Below are positions 25,056 to 34,450 of a DNA stretch of 64,000 nucleotides, one piece after another. Position 1 is the first letter of the stretch. Every line of letters starts with the position of its first letter. The notes beneath the pieces are model-generated. The model saw only the letters and a program-made list of their open reading frames with translations. It had not been told where the DNA came from and made no database searches. Origin of the DNA: Rhodococcus coprophilus NBRC 100603 (GTDB taxonomy: Bacteria; Actinomycetota; Actinomycetes; Mycobacteriales; Mycobacteriaceae); the NCBI RefSeq assembly GCF_001895045.1, contig NZ_BDAM01000001.1, positions 372,001 through 436,000 on the forward strand, in the 5' to 3' direction. The position numbers were made by a program, and so were the translations under genes.

Positions 25056-25688
25056 ATGGGTGACAATGCATTGAGGATCGGTATCGGGGGACCGGTGGGA
25101 TCGGGGAAGACTGCGCTGACCGAAGCGCTTGTGCCCCTGCTCATCGCAGCCGGACGCACTCCGGGTGTCATCACGAACGACATCTACACCCAGGAGGATG
25201 CGCAGCACGTCCGGCGTGTGCTCGACGGGGTGCTCGACCCCGATCGGGTAGTGGGCGTGGAGACCGGCGCATGCCCGCACACAGCCGTGCGCGACGACCC
25301 GACGATGAATCTCGCCGTCGGAGAGGAACTGCTGCAGCAATTCCCGGATATCGACACGCTGATCTACGAATCAGGTGGGGACAACCTAACTCTCACCTTT
25401 TCGCCGGCGCTGGCCGACGTCTTCGTGTTCGTCCTCGATACGGCGGAAGGTGAGAAGATGCCGCGCAAGCGGGGTCCGGGTATCACCGACAGCGACATCC
25501 TGGTGATCAACAAGATCGATATCGCACAGTATGTCCGGACGGATCTCGGCGTGATGGAGAGCGACGCCATCCGGGTACGTGGTGGCAGCCCCGTCGTCCT
25601 CACCAACTCGCTCACCGGCGAAGGTCTGGACGTACTCCTCGACCAGATCTTGTCGTTGTGGAACGACGCACGGACCGAACTCGTCTGA
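25056..25688 (+). CDS. ureG: Urease accessory GTPase UreG
   Basis: SIMIBI-class GTPase that powers nickel insertion into urease. The 210-residue protein has the P-loop GGPVGSGKTAL at about residues 11-21, a TNDIYTQEDAQ segment, the conserved nickel-binding Cys-Pro-His in VETGACPHTAVRDD, ESGGDNLTLTFSP, and the NKIDIA base-recognition motif. Its own N-terminus lacks the His-rich stretch that some UreG proteins carry. The stop overlaps the ureD start (TGATG). Confidence 0.98.
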   Translation: MGDNALRIGIGGPVGSGKTALTEALVPLLIAAGRTPGVITNDIYTQEDAQHVRRVLDGVLDPDRVVGVETGACPHTAVRDDPTMNLAVGEELLQQFPDIDTLIYESGGDNLTLTFSPALADVFVFVLDTAEGEKMPRKRGPGITDSDILVINKIDIAQYVRTDLGVMESDAIRVRGGSPVVLTNSLTGEGLDVLLDQILSLWNDARTELV

Positions 25689-26749
25689 TGACGGCCGACA
25701 TCTCGACGGGGAGGGCCCTCGACCCCGCGGCGGATCCGAACGCGCCCCGGGGCCTGGCGCCCGTGAGCCCACTACCCCTCCGCCCGGTGCATCCCGGTGG
25801 ATACCGGCTCCAGCCGGACTACTTCGAGCCCGTACGGGTGCCGGCCGAGGTACTCCGGTTCGCGGGGGGAGACTCGCCTCTCCCGGTCGGGAGCCCGGGC
25901 AAGGTCGGTATCCTCCAACTCGGTTTCGAGCACAACCGCGACCGGGACCGCACCGAACTCGTGCAGCACTACCAGAAGTCCCCCTTGCAGATCATGCGTC
26001 CGTTGTACTTCGATCCGTTGCGCCCCGATGTTCCGTACACGTACGTGATGTCCTCGGGCGGCGGCATTCTCCAAGCGGACAGGTTGCGCACCGATCTGAC
26101 GTTCGGGACAGGCACCTCGGCGCACGTGACGACACAGGCCCAGACCAGGGTGTATCGGATGGACCACGACTACGCGTCGTCCGTCACGAACATCTCGGTG
26201 GGGGCCGGTGCGTACACCGAGTACCTGCCCGAACCCGTGGTTCCGTTCGCCGGATCGCGCTTCTACCAGCACACCTCGGTGACGCTCGACGAATCGGCCA
26301 CGCTCCTTCTCGGGGAGACCGTGTATGCCGGACGGCTCGCCCGCGACGAGCGCCACAGGTACGAGATCTACGCGTCCGACGTCGAAGTCCGGCGGCCCGA
26401 CGGACGGCTCGTGGCACTCGACCGGGTCCGGCTGTGTCCCGGCGAGGATCATGAGTCCGCCGCGGCATCGAGTCTCGGCGTCCTGGCCGACCACGACATT
26501 CTCGCGATGTTGTACGTGTTCTCTCCACTGGTGCCGGTCGCCGTGCTCGCGGATCTGCTCCACGACGCGCTGGCCGCCGCTCTGCCCGACGGCTTGTTCG
26601 GCGTGAGCGCGCTGCCGAACGACGCCGGTGTCTGGATGCGTTTGGTCGCCAACGATCCTGTCGCGGTGGCCCGCGCCACTCACGCGGCTGCGGGAGCGGC
26701 TCACGAAGCACTCACGGGGTTCGCCGCTCCAGCGATCCGCAAGATGTAG
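25688..26749 (+). CDS. ureD: Urease accessory protein UreD/UreH
   Basis: Scaffold that binds urease apoenzyme and recruits UreF and UreG. The 353-residue protein has the beta-rich family pattern with YVMSSGGGILQADRL, a HVTTQAQTRVYRM segment, EYLPEPVVPFAGSRFYQ and LLLGETVYAGR. It carries about 75 N-terminal residues before the main similarity, as seen in some actinobacterial homologues. The start at the ATG overlapping the ureG stop is preferred to the earlier in-frame ATG that lies inside ureG. Last urease gene before the urea transporter. Confidence 0.93.
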   Translation: MTADISTGRALDPAADPNAPRGLAPVSPLPLRPVHPGGYRLQPDYFEPVRVPAEVLRFAGGDSPLPVGSPGKVGILQLGFEHNRDRDRTELVQHYQKSPLQIMRPLYFDPLRPDVPYTYVMSSGGGILQADRLRTDLTFGTGTSAHVTTQAQTRVYRMDHDYASSVTNISVGAGAYTEYLPEPVVPFAGSRFYQHTSVTLDESATLLLGETVYAGRLARDERHRYEIYASDVEVRRPDGRLVALDRVRLCPGEDHESAAASSLGVLADHDILAMLYVFSPLVPVAVLADLLHDALAAALPDGLFGVSALPNDAGVWMRLVANDPVAVARATHAAAGAAHEALTGFAAPAIRKM

Positions 26750-26800
26750 GGACGCTCGACGGTCACCATCCATACCGGATGCACGGCGGAGGAGCTGGAC

Positions 26801-27724
26801 ATGACTACGGGAACTGCACCGCAGGATTCCATGGCTTCACCACGCTCCTGGCTGGTGGGATTCGGCCACGGCCCGTCACAGATCTACTTCCAGGCAAACA
26901 TCTACACGACGGTGCTCATCATGGCGGCCTTCGTGGTCGCCAGCTGGCAGATGGCCGTGCTGGTGGCCATCGGCTGTGTGGCACAGACATTCACCGGATG
27001 GGTGATCCGCACCAAGCCCGCGGACCTCATCTTCGGGATGCAGGGTTTCTCCGGCGCACTCGTCGGCGCTGCGACCTTCGCGACCCTCGGCAGTCAATGG
27101 TTCTCATACCCCATTGCGCTGGCCGGTGGTGCGCTCGCAGCGCCGGTCACGTGGTTGATCAACGAACTCTTCACGAAGACGCCGCTGAAGATCTACGGAC
27201 TGCCGTCGACGACCGCACCGTTCTGCATCGTCGCGACCGTCATCCACTTCGTATTCGAACGCTGGTGGGTCGAGTCCTCGTCGATGACGATCGATTCCAC
27301 CACCGTGGCGTTCTTCCGGTCGTTGCTGACGAACGTCTCGGAAGTGGTTCTGGTCGACAATGTCTGGGCCGGCGCTCTCATTCTCATCGGCCTCTTCATC
27401 GCGAACTGGAAGGTCGGCCTGGCCGGCCTCCTCGGCAGCGTCGTCGGCACGCTGTGCGCCCTCGCCCTCGGTGAGAGCCTCACCGAGACGGGGAACGGCC
27501 TGAGCGGGTATTCCGGTGTGCTCACCGCGATCGCGCTCTCGGTGACCTTCTTGAAGGAGAGCGCGATCTCATGGGTCCTCGCGCTGATCGGCACCATCGT
27601 CACCGCGGTCGTCACCCTGTGGATGCACGATCTCGGGGTCCCCACCTACACGTGGCCCTACATCCTCACCACGTGGGTGTTCCTCATCATCGCGCACTAC
27701 ATACCCTCAGCCGAAACCCCCTGA
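26801..27724 (+). CDS. Urea transporter, UT/SLC14 family
   Basis: A 307-residue integral membrane protein of the bacterial urea-channel family. It has about ten hydrophobic segments and the two-fold internal repeat of the family: GFSGALVGAATFATLG in the first half and GYSGVLTAIALSVTFL in the second, each preceded by a re-entrant stretch. It lies 51 bases after ureD on the same strand with its own GGAGGAGCTGG ribosome-binding site, consistent with urea uptake for urease. Direct reading supports the family; specificity for urea is from context. Confidence 0.88.
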   Translation: MTTGTAPQDSMASPRSWLVGFGHGPSQIYFQANIYTTVLIMAAFVVASWQMAVLVAIGCVAQTFTGWVIRTKPADLIFGMQGFSGALVGAATFATLGSQWFSYPIALAGGALAAPVTWLINELFTKTPLKIYGLPSTTAPFCIVATVIHFVFERWWVESSSMTIDSTTVAFFRSLLTNVSEVVLVDNVWAGALILIGLFIANWKVGLAGLLGSVVGTLCALALGESLTETGNGLSGYSGVLTAIALSVTFLKESAISWVLALIGTIVTAVVTLWMHDLGVPTYTWPYILTTWVFLIIAHYIPSAETP

Positions 27725-27769
27725 TCGTCCCGCGGGCACGGCACCGAACCCAGCCCGAGGAGAATCGCC

Positions 27770-28783
27770 ATGAGCACCACCGCACACCTGGGTCCACTCC
27801 TTCCGGACCGCAATCTCGCCCTGGAACTGGTCCGGGTGACGGAAGCCGGCGCTCTGGCGTCCGGCAGGTGGGTAGGCCGCGGGGACAAGGAGGGAGGCGA
27901 CGGAGCCGCCGTCGACGCGATGCGCACGATGTTGTCCACCGTGACCATGCGCGGTGTCGTGGTGATCGGTGAAGGCGAAAAGGACGAAGCGCCGATGCTG
28001 TTCAACGGCGAGGTGGTCGGCGACGGCACCGGCCCGGAATGCGATTTCGCGGTCGACCCCGTCGAGGGCACCACACTCATGGCTGCCGGCGCGCCGAACT
28101 CTCTCAGCGTCGTCGCTGTGGCCGAGCGCGGTGCGATGTTCGATCCGTCGGCGGTGTTCTACATGGACAAGATCGCCGTCGGCCCGGATGCCGCGGACGC
28201 CGTGGACATCACAGCGCCGGTATCCGAGAACATCTTTCGGGTCGCTGCTGCGCTGGGCACCCCGGTCGCGGATCTGACCGTGGCGGTGCTCGACCGACCC
28301 CGCCACGCCGAACTGGTCGATCAAATCCGCCGTGCCGGAGCGCGGGTCCGGTTACTGCTCGACGGGGATGTGGCAGCCGCGATCGCCGCCGCGCGCCCCG
28401 GCTCGGGAATCGACATGACGATGGGCGTGGGCGGCACTCCGGAAGGCATTCTCGCGGCCGCCGCTCTGCGGTGTCTCGACGGGGCGATCCAGGGGCGACT
28501 GGTCCCTCGTGACGCCGCCCAGCACGCACAGGTTCTCGCGACCGGCCACGACCCGGACCGGATCCTCCACACGACCGACCTTGTGGGGGGCACGAACGTG
28601 TTCTTCGCCGCAACGGGCGTCACCGACGGGCCGTTGTTACGGGGAGTTCGCTACTACGGTGGCAACCGCGCAGGTACGCAGTCGATCGTGATGCGAAGCA
28701 AGTCCGGCACCGTCCGGATCGTCGACGCGGAGCACCGCCTCACCGTGAACGTTCCCCCGCAAAGCCGCTCACAGGAAACGTGA
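27770..28783 (+). CDS. Fructose-1,6-bisphosphatase, class II (GlpX-type)
   Basis: A 337-residue cytoplasmic phosphatase expected to remove the 1-phosphate of fructose 1,6-bisphosphate in gluconeogenesis. Family motifs are [23 protein letters not shown], the metal and substrate segment [24 protein letters not shown] and [17 protein letters not shown]. The housekeeping glpX of actinobacteria normally lies elsewhere, so this may be a second copy; that cannot be checked here. It starts 45 bases after the urea transporter with a CCCGAGGAGAA site and may be read with the urease operon. The metabolic reason for that link is unknown. Confidence 0.92.
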   Translation: MSTTAHLGPLLPDRNLALELVRVTEAGALASGRWVGRGDKEGGDGAAVDAMRTMLSTVTMRGVVVIGEGEKDEAPMLFNGEVVGDGTGPECDFAVDPVEGTTLMAAGAPNSLSVVAVAERGAMFDPSAVFYMDKIAVGPDAADAVDITAPVSENIFRVAAALGTPVADLTVAVLDRPRHAELVDQIRRAGARVRLLLDGDVAAAIAAARPGSGIDMTMGVGGTPEGILAAAALRCLDGAIQGRLVPRDAAQHAQVLATGHDPDRILHTTDLVGGTNVFFAATGVTDGPLLRGVRYYGGNRAGTQSIVMRSKSGTVRIVDAEHRLTVNVPPQSRSQET

Positions 28784-28796
28784 GTCCGGAACGGCC

Positions 28797-28816
28797 GACC
28801 GGCGTCTCGCCCGGTC
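28797..28816. terminator. Short hairpin between convergent fbp and crcB genes
   Basis: A 6-bp stem GACCGG/CCGGTC with an 8-base loop in the 38-bp gap between convergent genes. It could serve as a two-way terminator but is weak. Confidence 0.4.
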
Positions 28817-28821
28817 ACATG

Positions 28822-29199
28822 TCAGAGCGAGGTACCGATCCACAACCCGAGACCCGCGGCTGCCAGAGCGAGCACCAGCATGACGATGCCGCTGATGAAC
28901 GAGTCTCCGTACCGGCCGTTCTTGATGAGCTGCACCGTCTCGTAACTAGCCGTACTGAATGTGGTGTAGCCGCCGAGGAATCCGGTCCCGATGACATAGC
29001 TGATGTCGGTGGAGACGAGGTGTTCCACCGTGAGCCCAGTGAGAAATCCGAGCACGAGAGAGCCGGACACGTTGATGATGGTGGTCGCCCACGCGAACTT
29101 CGTGTGCATATGCGCACGGATGAAACCGTCGAGAACGAATCGCACGATCGCCCCGGCGCCACCCGCCACGCTCAGCAGAACGAAAATCCCCGGTGTCAC
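28822..29199 (-). CDS. crcB: CrcB/Fluc fluoride channel subunit (second of pair)
   Basis: A 125-residue membrane protein with four hydrophobic helices, of the CrcB/Fluc fluoride channel family. Family features are GGAGAIVRFVLDG at the N-terminus, INVSGSLVLGFLTGL (pore Asn), and GTGFLGGYTTFSTASYE in the third helix with the phenylalanine-box and Thr/Ser track. The GTG start overlaps the stop of the preceding crcB as GTGA. Paired small subunits in Gram-positives usually form antiparallel heterodimers. Confidence 0.95.
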   Translation of the reverse strand: MTPGIFVLLSVAGGAGAIVRFVLDGFIRAHMHTKFAWATTIINVSGSLVLGFLTGLTVEHLVSTDISYVIGTGFLGGYTTFSTASYETVQLIKNGRYGDSFISGIVMLVLALAAAGLGLWIGTSL

Positions 29200-29648
29200 G
29201 ACGTCACCCCTCCCCCGGCGGCAGGAGGCGTCGTTCTCGCGTTGACGCTACTGGCGAGAGCGATTCCCGCCCACGTGGCGCACGCGCCGACGATCACGGT
29301 CCCCAACGCGTACAGCACTCCCTCCCAGACGAACCCGTCCCGGAACAGCACCGCTGTATCGGTCGCGAGGGAACTGTAGGTGGTGAAGCCGCCACAGAAT
29401 CCCGTGCCCAGGAGAAGCTTGAGATTCGCTGCCGTGGGCTTCGCTTTGTCGAGTCGCGTGACGGCCTCGTAGAGATAGCCCAGAAGAAACGCGCCCACGA
29501 CATTGACGATGGCGATAACGATCGGGACTTCGCCGAGTTTCGGGATGACGATGGAAAGTCCTTCACGGCTACCAGCACCGAACAGGCCACCGATCCCGAC
29601 CAGCCCGATCGACGCCCATTGCAGGTACGAGGGCCGGGTGCCACTCAT
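29196..29648 (-). CDS. crcB: CrcB/Fluc fluoride channel subunit (first of pair)
   Basis: A 150-residue CrcB/Fluc homologue. It begins with ASIGLVGIGGLFGAGSREGL, then has VNVVGAFLLGYLYEA with the pore Asn, and GTGFCGGFTTYSSLATD with the third-helix Thr/Ser track. Tyr stands in the FTTYSS motif where the partner has Phe, so the two subunits are not equivalent. It probably pairs with the downstream gene. No fluoride riboswitch could be recognised upstream. Confidence 0.94.
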   Translation of the reverse strand: MSGTRPSYLQWASIGLVGIGGLFGAGSREGLSIVIPKLGEVPIVIAIVNVVGAFLLGYLYEAVTRLDKAKPTAANLKLLLGTGFCGGFTTYSSLATDTAVLFRDGFVWEGVLYALGTVIVGACATWAGIALASSVNARTTPPAAGGGVTS

Positions 29649-29701
29649 TCCCGCGCTCCGACGCGCCTGGTGCGTGAGGATTCCGCACGAAGATCCATTC
29701 T

Positions 29702-29734
29702 CCGAGGCTATACGAGCCGCGTCGGCAGCCTCGG
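29702..29734 (-). terminator. Hairpin between pfkB and the crcB pair
   Basis: An 8-bp perfect stem (CCGAGGCT and its complement) with a 17-base loop in the 178-bp gap after pfkB. It could terminate pfkB or form part of the crcB leader. The usual fluoride-riboswitch core GCUGAUG is not present in this gap. Confidence 0.4.
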
Positions 29735-29826
29735 GCTTTGTTCACTTCGGCAGACATCCTTCTCTCGCGCCGCCACCGGCGGTACCTCTTCAGCAGGCGG
29801 CTGGAGGCCTCGGGACGAAATCGCGA

Positions 29827-30756
29827 TCAGGCTCTGCGGGCGAGCGCGTCGAACCGGTCGATGTCCGCACGACGGCACACCCGGCTTCCCGCGGTCAGCA
29901 GGGCTGCCGTGCCGCACGCGATACCGAGCGCCAGAGCGTCGCGCAGCGTGCGTTCCTGCAGCAGTCCGACGACGAGTCCGGCGACCATGCTGTCACCGGC
30001 ACCCACCGCGCTTCGCACTTCGACGTCGAGTGCTGGGACCTCGACGGCGTCGTCCGCGGTGACCATGATCGCCCCGTCGGGACCGAGCGAGAGCACCACG
30101 ATCTCGGCGACACCGCGCTCGACGAGTTCGCGGGACGCCCCGATCCGGTCCTCCGTGGTGGGAAGGTCTCGCCCGATCCATTCGCACAGTTCGGAAAGCG
30201 ACGGCTTGACGAGAAACACCCCCGACTCGATGCTCGTGAGCGCGTCGCCCGAGGAATCGAGCACGAACCGCGCCCCGGCATCGCGGGCCGTCGCCGCGAC
30301 CCGGTTGACGAACGTGCCGGAGACACCGGGCGGGAAGCTGCCGCTGGCCACCACATACTTCGCGTCCCGCGCGACCTCCGCGAGCACGGCGAGACACCGT
30401 TCCTGCTCGTCGTGGGTCAGGTTCGGTCCGGGCGTGACGAATCGGTACTCGGACCCGGTTCTGCGATCGATCGCGGTGAAGCACTCGCGGGTGTCGCCCA
30501 TGATGGGCACGACGTACGCGTCGACGTGGTCGTCGTCGAGCAACCCGTGCATCTGCCGACCGCGTGCCCCGCCCACCGGATACACCGCCGCGGCAGGGGC
30601 ACCGAGCACACGCGCGACCTTGGCGACGTTGATGCCCCCGCCTCCCGCGTCGTAGAAAGGTTCCTCACACCGGAGCTTCCGGGTGGGAACGACCTCCTCG
30701 GCGAAGGTGGTGACATCGAGGGCCGGATTCATGGTCAGCGTGACGATATCGGGCAT
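29827..30756 (-). CDS. pfkB: PfkB-family phosphofructokinase
   Basis: A 309-residue sugar kinase of the ribokinase/PfkB fold, close in pattern to E. coli 6-phosphofructokinase II: IVTLTMNPALDVT at the N-terminus, FYDAGGGGINVAKVARVLG, SGSFPPGVS, VVLSLGPDGA and the catalytic GAGDSM. It would phosphorylate fructose 6-phosphate, the reverse of the nearby fructose bisphosphatase; a 1-phosphofructokinase or tagatose-6-phosphate kinase role cannot be excluded. The ATG lies 104 bases downstream of the rsmB stop on the same strand. It sits at the right edge of the accessory block. Confidence 0.9.
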   Translation of the reverse strand: MPDIVTLTMNPALDVTTFAEEVVPTRKLRCEEPFYDAGGGGINVAKVARVLGAPAAAVYPVGGARGRQMHGLLDDDHVDAYVVPIMGDTRECFTAIDRRTGSEYRFVTPGPNLTHDEQERCLAVLAEVARDAKYVVASGSFPPGVSGTFVNRVAATARDAGARFVLDSSGDALTSIESGVFLVKPSLSELCEWIGRDLPTTEDRIGASRELVERGVAEIVVLSLGPDGAIMVTADDAVEVPALDVEVRSAVGAGDSMVAGLVVGLLQERTLRDALALGIACGTAALLTAGSRVCRRADIDRFDALARRA

Positions 30757-30859
30757 GCGGAAACCCTAGCCCGTGTGCCGATGAATGCGCCGCCCTCGGA
30801 AGGCTCGACTCGCCCGGCCCGCCGTCGCGCACGCGCACACAGTCAGGTATCGGTTGGCC

Positions 30860-32305
30860 TCACTCCACCGGTTTACGAAGCGCCGCCATGAACATCGCGT
30901 CCGTGCCGTGCCGGTGCGTCCACAGCTGCACGCCCGGTCCGTCACCGAGTTTCGGAACACCGGGTAGGAGTTCGCGCGTGTCGAGTTGTTCGACGCCGTG
31001 TCTGCGCACGGCGTCCGAGACCACCGCGACGGTCTCCGAAACGTGCGGGGAACAGGTCGAATACAGCACCACGCCGCCGGGGCGCAGCAGACCGATCGCT
31101 GCTCCGAGAAGCTCTTTCTGCAGTTTGACGAGATCGGCCACATCCTCGGGCCGTCGGCGCCAACGGGATTCCGGCCTCCGGCGCAGCGAACCGAGCCCGG
31201 TACAGGGTGCGTCGACGAGGATCCGGTCGTATCCGGGCTCGAGACCGGAGTCGCGGCCGTCTGCGACATGCACGGTCACAGGCAGATCGCGTGCGGTCTT
31301 GCGGACGAGGTCGGCGCGATGCTCCACCGGTTCGACGGCGTCGACGGCGAATCCGTCGAGTGCGGCGAGCGCGCCGAGCAGTGCCGCCTTGCCGCCGGGG
31401 CCGGCACACAGATCGAGCCAGCGGCCTTTGTCCTCGCCGATGAGCGGGGCCAGGGTGAGTGCCCGTGCGACGAGCTGGCTTCCCTCGTCCTGGACCGCGG
31501 CCATGCCCTCGCGGACCGGCTCGAGCCGACCTGGGTCACCGTGTTCGATGTGCACCGCGTACGGCGACCACGGACCGATCTCTCCACCGGTGACGAGTGC
31601 CAGTTCCTCGGCGGTGATCACGCCGGGTCGCGCGACGAGATGCACGATCGGGCGCGCGTCGTCGGCCGCGAGCACCTCCGCGAGCTCACCCGCATCCGCA
31701 CCGAGGGCGTGCGCGAAAGCCTGCGCGATCCACAGCGGGTGCGGGTACCGGAACGCGAGGTGACCCACGGGGTCGCGTTCGGGGTCGGGTGCGAGACGGT
31801 CGATCCACTCGTCCTCGGTTCGCTCCCCCACTCTCCTCAACACAGCGTTGACGAAACCTGCTCGCCCCGAGCCGAATTCGGCTCGGACGAGGTCGACGCT
31901 CGTCGCAACGGCGGCGTGCGGGGCGACCCTGGTCCGCAGCAACTGATAGGCGCCGAGGCGCAGCACGTCGAGCAACGAACCGTCGATCTCGTCGACGGGA
32001 CGATTAGCAGCGTCGGCGATGACGGCGTCGAGCAGTCCTTGCGCACGCGCCGCGCCGTAGGTGAGTTCGGTTGCGAGCGCAGCATCGCGAGAATCGAGTT
32101 TGCGTTCGCGCAGGAGGGCAGGCAACACCAGATTCGCGTAGGCGTCCCGTTCCCGAACCGCACGCAGCACGTCCCGGGCTGCGGTGCGGGCGGGATCGAC
32201 CGCCGACTGCGTGGGACGGCGAGTCTGCCGTGGCGCGGTGTTGCGCCCGGTGTGTCCGCCCGGCTTCTGCCCTGAACGCCGGGCCGGTCTGCGAGCTTCA
32301 CTCAT
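30860..32305 (-). CDS. rsmB: 16S rRNA m5C967 methyltransferase RsmB
   Basis: SAM-dependent enzyme methylating cytosine 967 of 16S rRNA. The 481-residue protein has a basic, disordered start, an NusB-like RNA-binding domain (about residues 40-180, from [16 protein letters not shown]), and a Rossmann methyltransferase domain with [17 protein letters not shown] for SAM, the catalytic Pro-Cys in [15 protein letters not shown] and the second Cys in [10 protein letters not shown]. The ATG overlaps the fmt stop as ATGA. In mycobacteria rpe follows directly; here the accessory block intervenes. Confidence 0.96.
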   Translation of the reverse strand: MSEARRPARRSGQKPGGHTGRNTAPRQTRRPTQSAVDPARTAARDVLRAVRERDAYANLVLPALLRERKLDSRDAALATELTYGAARAQGLLDAVIADAANRPVDEIDGSLLDVLRLGAYQLLRTRVAPHAAVATSVDLVRAEFGSGRAGFVNAVLRRVGERTEDEWIDRLAPDPERDPVGHLAFRYPHPLWIAQAFAHALGADAGELAEVLAADDARPIVHLVARPGVITAEELALVTGGEIGPWSPYAVHIEHGDPGRLEPVREGMAAVQDEGSQLVARALTLAPLIGEDKGRWLDLCAGPGGKAALLGALAALDGFAVDAVEPVEHRADLVRKTARDLPVTVHVADGRDSGLEPGYDRILVDAPCTGLGSLRRRPESRWRRRPEDVADLVKLQKELLGAAIGLLRPGGVVLYSTCSPHVSETVAVVSDAVRRHGVEQLDTRELLPGVPKLGDGPGVQLWTHRHGTDAMFMAALRKPVE

Positions 32306-33225
32306 TGCGCACGTACCTTCGGGTCGAGTCGGGCGCCGCGCGCCCAATCTGCTGCTGCCATCGATTTCTTACCGGGGGGTTGCACGGTGCCGAGCCGTAC
32401 CGCTGTCGTGCCCGTCCCGACGAGCAGACCTTGCTTGGTGACTGCGATTTCACCGGGCTCGAGGCGCTCCTCGGTCGGAGCGACCGGGCCGACCTTGACC
32501 CGCAGATCGCCGATCGTGGTCCAGGCGCCGGGCGCCGGGGTGACCGCGCGGATGTGACGGTCGACCACGTGTGCGGGCAATGCCCAGTCGACGCGAGCCG
32601 CGTCGACTGTGATCTTCGGGGCGTGGGAGATTCCCTCCGCGGGTTGGGGCGCGGGAACGAGGATGCCGTCCTCGAGACCGTCGAGTGTCGATTCGAGGAG
32701 GGTGGCTCCGGCATCCGCGAGTCGATCCAGCAGATCGCCGGCAGTATCGGTGGGCCGGATCATTTCGGTCACCACGCCGTAGACCGGGCCGGTGTCGAGG
32801 CCGGCTTCGAGGCGGAATGTGCTCGCTCCGGTGATCTCGTCGCCCGCGGCGATCGCGGCCTGCACCGGCGCGGCACCGCGCCATGCGGGAAGCAACGAGA
32901 AATGCAGGTTCACCCAGCCGTGGCGGGGGATCGCCAGCACCGCGGGCGGGATCAATGCCCCGTACGCGACGACCGGGCAACAGTCGGGGTCGAGTTCGGT
33001 CAGGCGTGCGACGAACTCGGGGTCACGCGGCGACCGGGGCGCGAGCACCTCGATTCCGTGCTCGTCGGCGACCTGTCCCACCTCGGATCGCACGGTCTTG
33101 CGGCCTCGGCCGGCCGTGGCGTCCGGGCGGGTGACGACCGCGACGACCTCGTGGCGCGGCGAGGCGATCAGACGACGGAGTGCCGGTACCGCAGCGCCGG
33201 GGGTTCCCGCGAACACCACCCGCAT
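32302..33225 (-). CDS. fmt: Methionyl-tRNA formyltransferase
   Basis: Formylates initiator Met-tRNA using 10-formyltetrahydrofolate. The 307-residue protein has the N-terminal [16 protein letters not shown], the catalytic core [21 protein letters not shown] (with the conserved Asn and His) and [16 protein letters not shown] with the catalytic Asp, followed by a C-terminal OB-like domain. Starts at ATG; the upstream 168 bp separates it from a divergent gene. Coupled to rsmB downstream. Confidence 0.97.
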   Translation of the reverse strand: MRVVFAGTPGAAVPALRRLIASPRHEVVAVVTRPDATAGRGRKTVRSEVGQVADEHGIEVLAPRSPRDPEFVARLTELDPDCCPVVAYGALIPPAVLAIPRHGWVNLHFSLLPAWRGAAPVQAAIAAGDEITGASTFRLEAGLDTGPVYGVVTEMIRPTDTAGDLLDRLADAGATLLESTLDGLEDGILVPAPQPAEGISHAPKITVDAARVDWALPAHVVDRHIRAVTPAPGAWTTIGDLRVKVGPVAPTEERLEPGEIAVTKQGLLVGTGTTAVRLGTVQPPGKKSMAAADWARGARLDPKVRAQ

Positions 33226-33393
33226 GTCAGAGGACCGCCGATACGAGTGGGCGCACTGCGATGCGGAAGGTAACCGGCGGGTGTGTCACGAATACTGCTC
33301 CAGGGCTCGGGCGACGATGGCTTCTCCATTCTAGGGAGTCGGTCCCCCGCGCCGACACGGTGCCGCCGCGGCAGCCCAGTAGTCTCGCCGGGT

Positions 33394-34431
33394 ATGCAGC
33401 AACGACGCCTCTCACCCGGCCCCCTTCTCGACGACAACGGAACCCTGATCGAGACCGGGTGGAGTACGAGTGAGATGCGTGCGTACGACCGGCGGAACGT
33501 GGCCGTGTCCGGTTTGCGCATCAAGGAGTGGGACTACTACTGCGTTCTCTCCGACGGTGAGGAGGGCCCCTACGGCATCGCGCTGACCGTGGCGGACAAC
33601 GGCTATGTGGGTCTGCTCGGCGTCAGCTGGCTCGATCTCACCCGTCCCGGAGACGTCACCGAGAACGCGTTGATCCCGTTTCCCCGCGGCCGCATGGGCA
33701 TGCCGTCCAGCGCCGACAAAGGCGACGTGGTCGTGTCCCGTCGCGGCGGGATGCGGATCGAGTACCGGAACGAGGGGCACACACGGCGGCTGATCGTGGA
33801 CCACCCCGCGTTCGACGGGGGTCGTGGTCTGTCGGGCGAGTTGGTGCTGACGCAGCCGCCCATGGACCGGCTGGCGATCGCCACCCCGTTTCCGTCCGCC
33901 CGGAAGGCGTTCTACTACAACCAGAAGATCAACTGCCTTCCGGCCGGCGGCAGCATCACGGTCGACGGCCGCACGCACGTGTTCGAGCCCGAGACGGCAT
34001 TCGGCGTCTTCGACTGGGGCCGCGGCGTGTGGACGTACGACAACACCTGGTACTGGGGTTCGGCGTCCGGCCTGCAGAACGGGCGGCCCTTCGGCTTCAA
34101 CATCGGCTACGGGTTCGGGGACACGAGCGCGGCGAGCGAGAACGTGGTCTTCCGCGACGGGGTCGCCCACAAACTCGACGGGGTGCATTTCCATCTTCCG
34201 GCCGGCACCTACGACGGTGCGCCCTGGCAGTTCACCAGCAACGACCACCGCTTCCAGATGGACTTCACACCGATCCACGATCGGGCCGCGGACGTGAACG
34301 CTCTGGTCGTGCGTTCGACGCAGCATCAGGTGTTCGGCCGTTACAGCGGTTTCGTCGTCCTCGACGACGGCAGCCGGCTCGAGATCGAGAACCTTCTCGG
34401 GTTCGCGGAACAAGTCCGGAACCGTTGGTGA
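33394..34431 (+). CDS. DUF2804 family protein
   Basis: A 345-residue protein of unknown function, resembling DUF2804 proteins. It has repeated beta-rich blocks with conserved aromatic segments: IKEWDYYCVLSD near residue 42, HPSFD-like VDHPAFDGGRG, FYYNQKINCLPAGG, and the C-terminal VFDWGRGVWTYDNTWYWGSASG with GFNIGYGFGDTSAASEN. No signal peptide or membrane helix. The ATG is preferred to an earlier in-frame start because similarity begins at MQQRRLSPGPLL. It is divergent from fmt and ends 19 bases from the convergent lipase gene. The family name is from memory of its motifs, not from a search. Confidence 0.7.
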   Translation: MQQRRLSPGPLLDDNGTLIETGWSTSEMRAYDRRNVAVSGLRIKEWDYYCVLSDGEEGPYGIALTVADNGYVGLLGVSWLDLTRPGDVTENALIPFPRGRMGMPSSADKGDVVVSRRGGMRIEYRNEGHTRRLIVDHPAFDGGRGLSGELVLTQPPMDRLAIATPFPSARKAFYYNQKINCLPAGGSITVDGRTHVFEPETAFGVFDWGRGVWTYDNTWYWGSASGLQNGRPFGFNIGYGFGDTSAASENVVFRDGVAHKLDGVHFHLPAGTYDGAPWQFTSNDHRFQMDFTPIHDRAADVNALVVRSTQHQVFGRYSGFVVLDDGSRLEIENLLGFAEQVRNRW

Positions 34432-34450
34432 GTGAGCCGAACCCGGGTGG

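Noticed and set aside
29649-29826. Fluoride riboswitch before the crcB pair
   Set aside because: The conserved GCUGAUG core and the pseudoknot strands could not be found on the minus strand.
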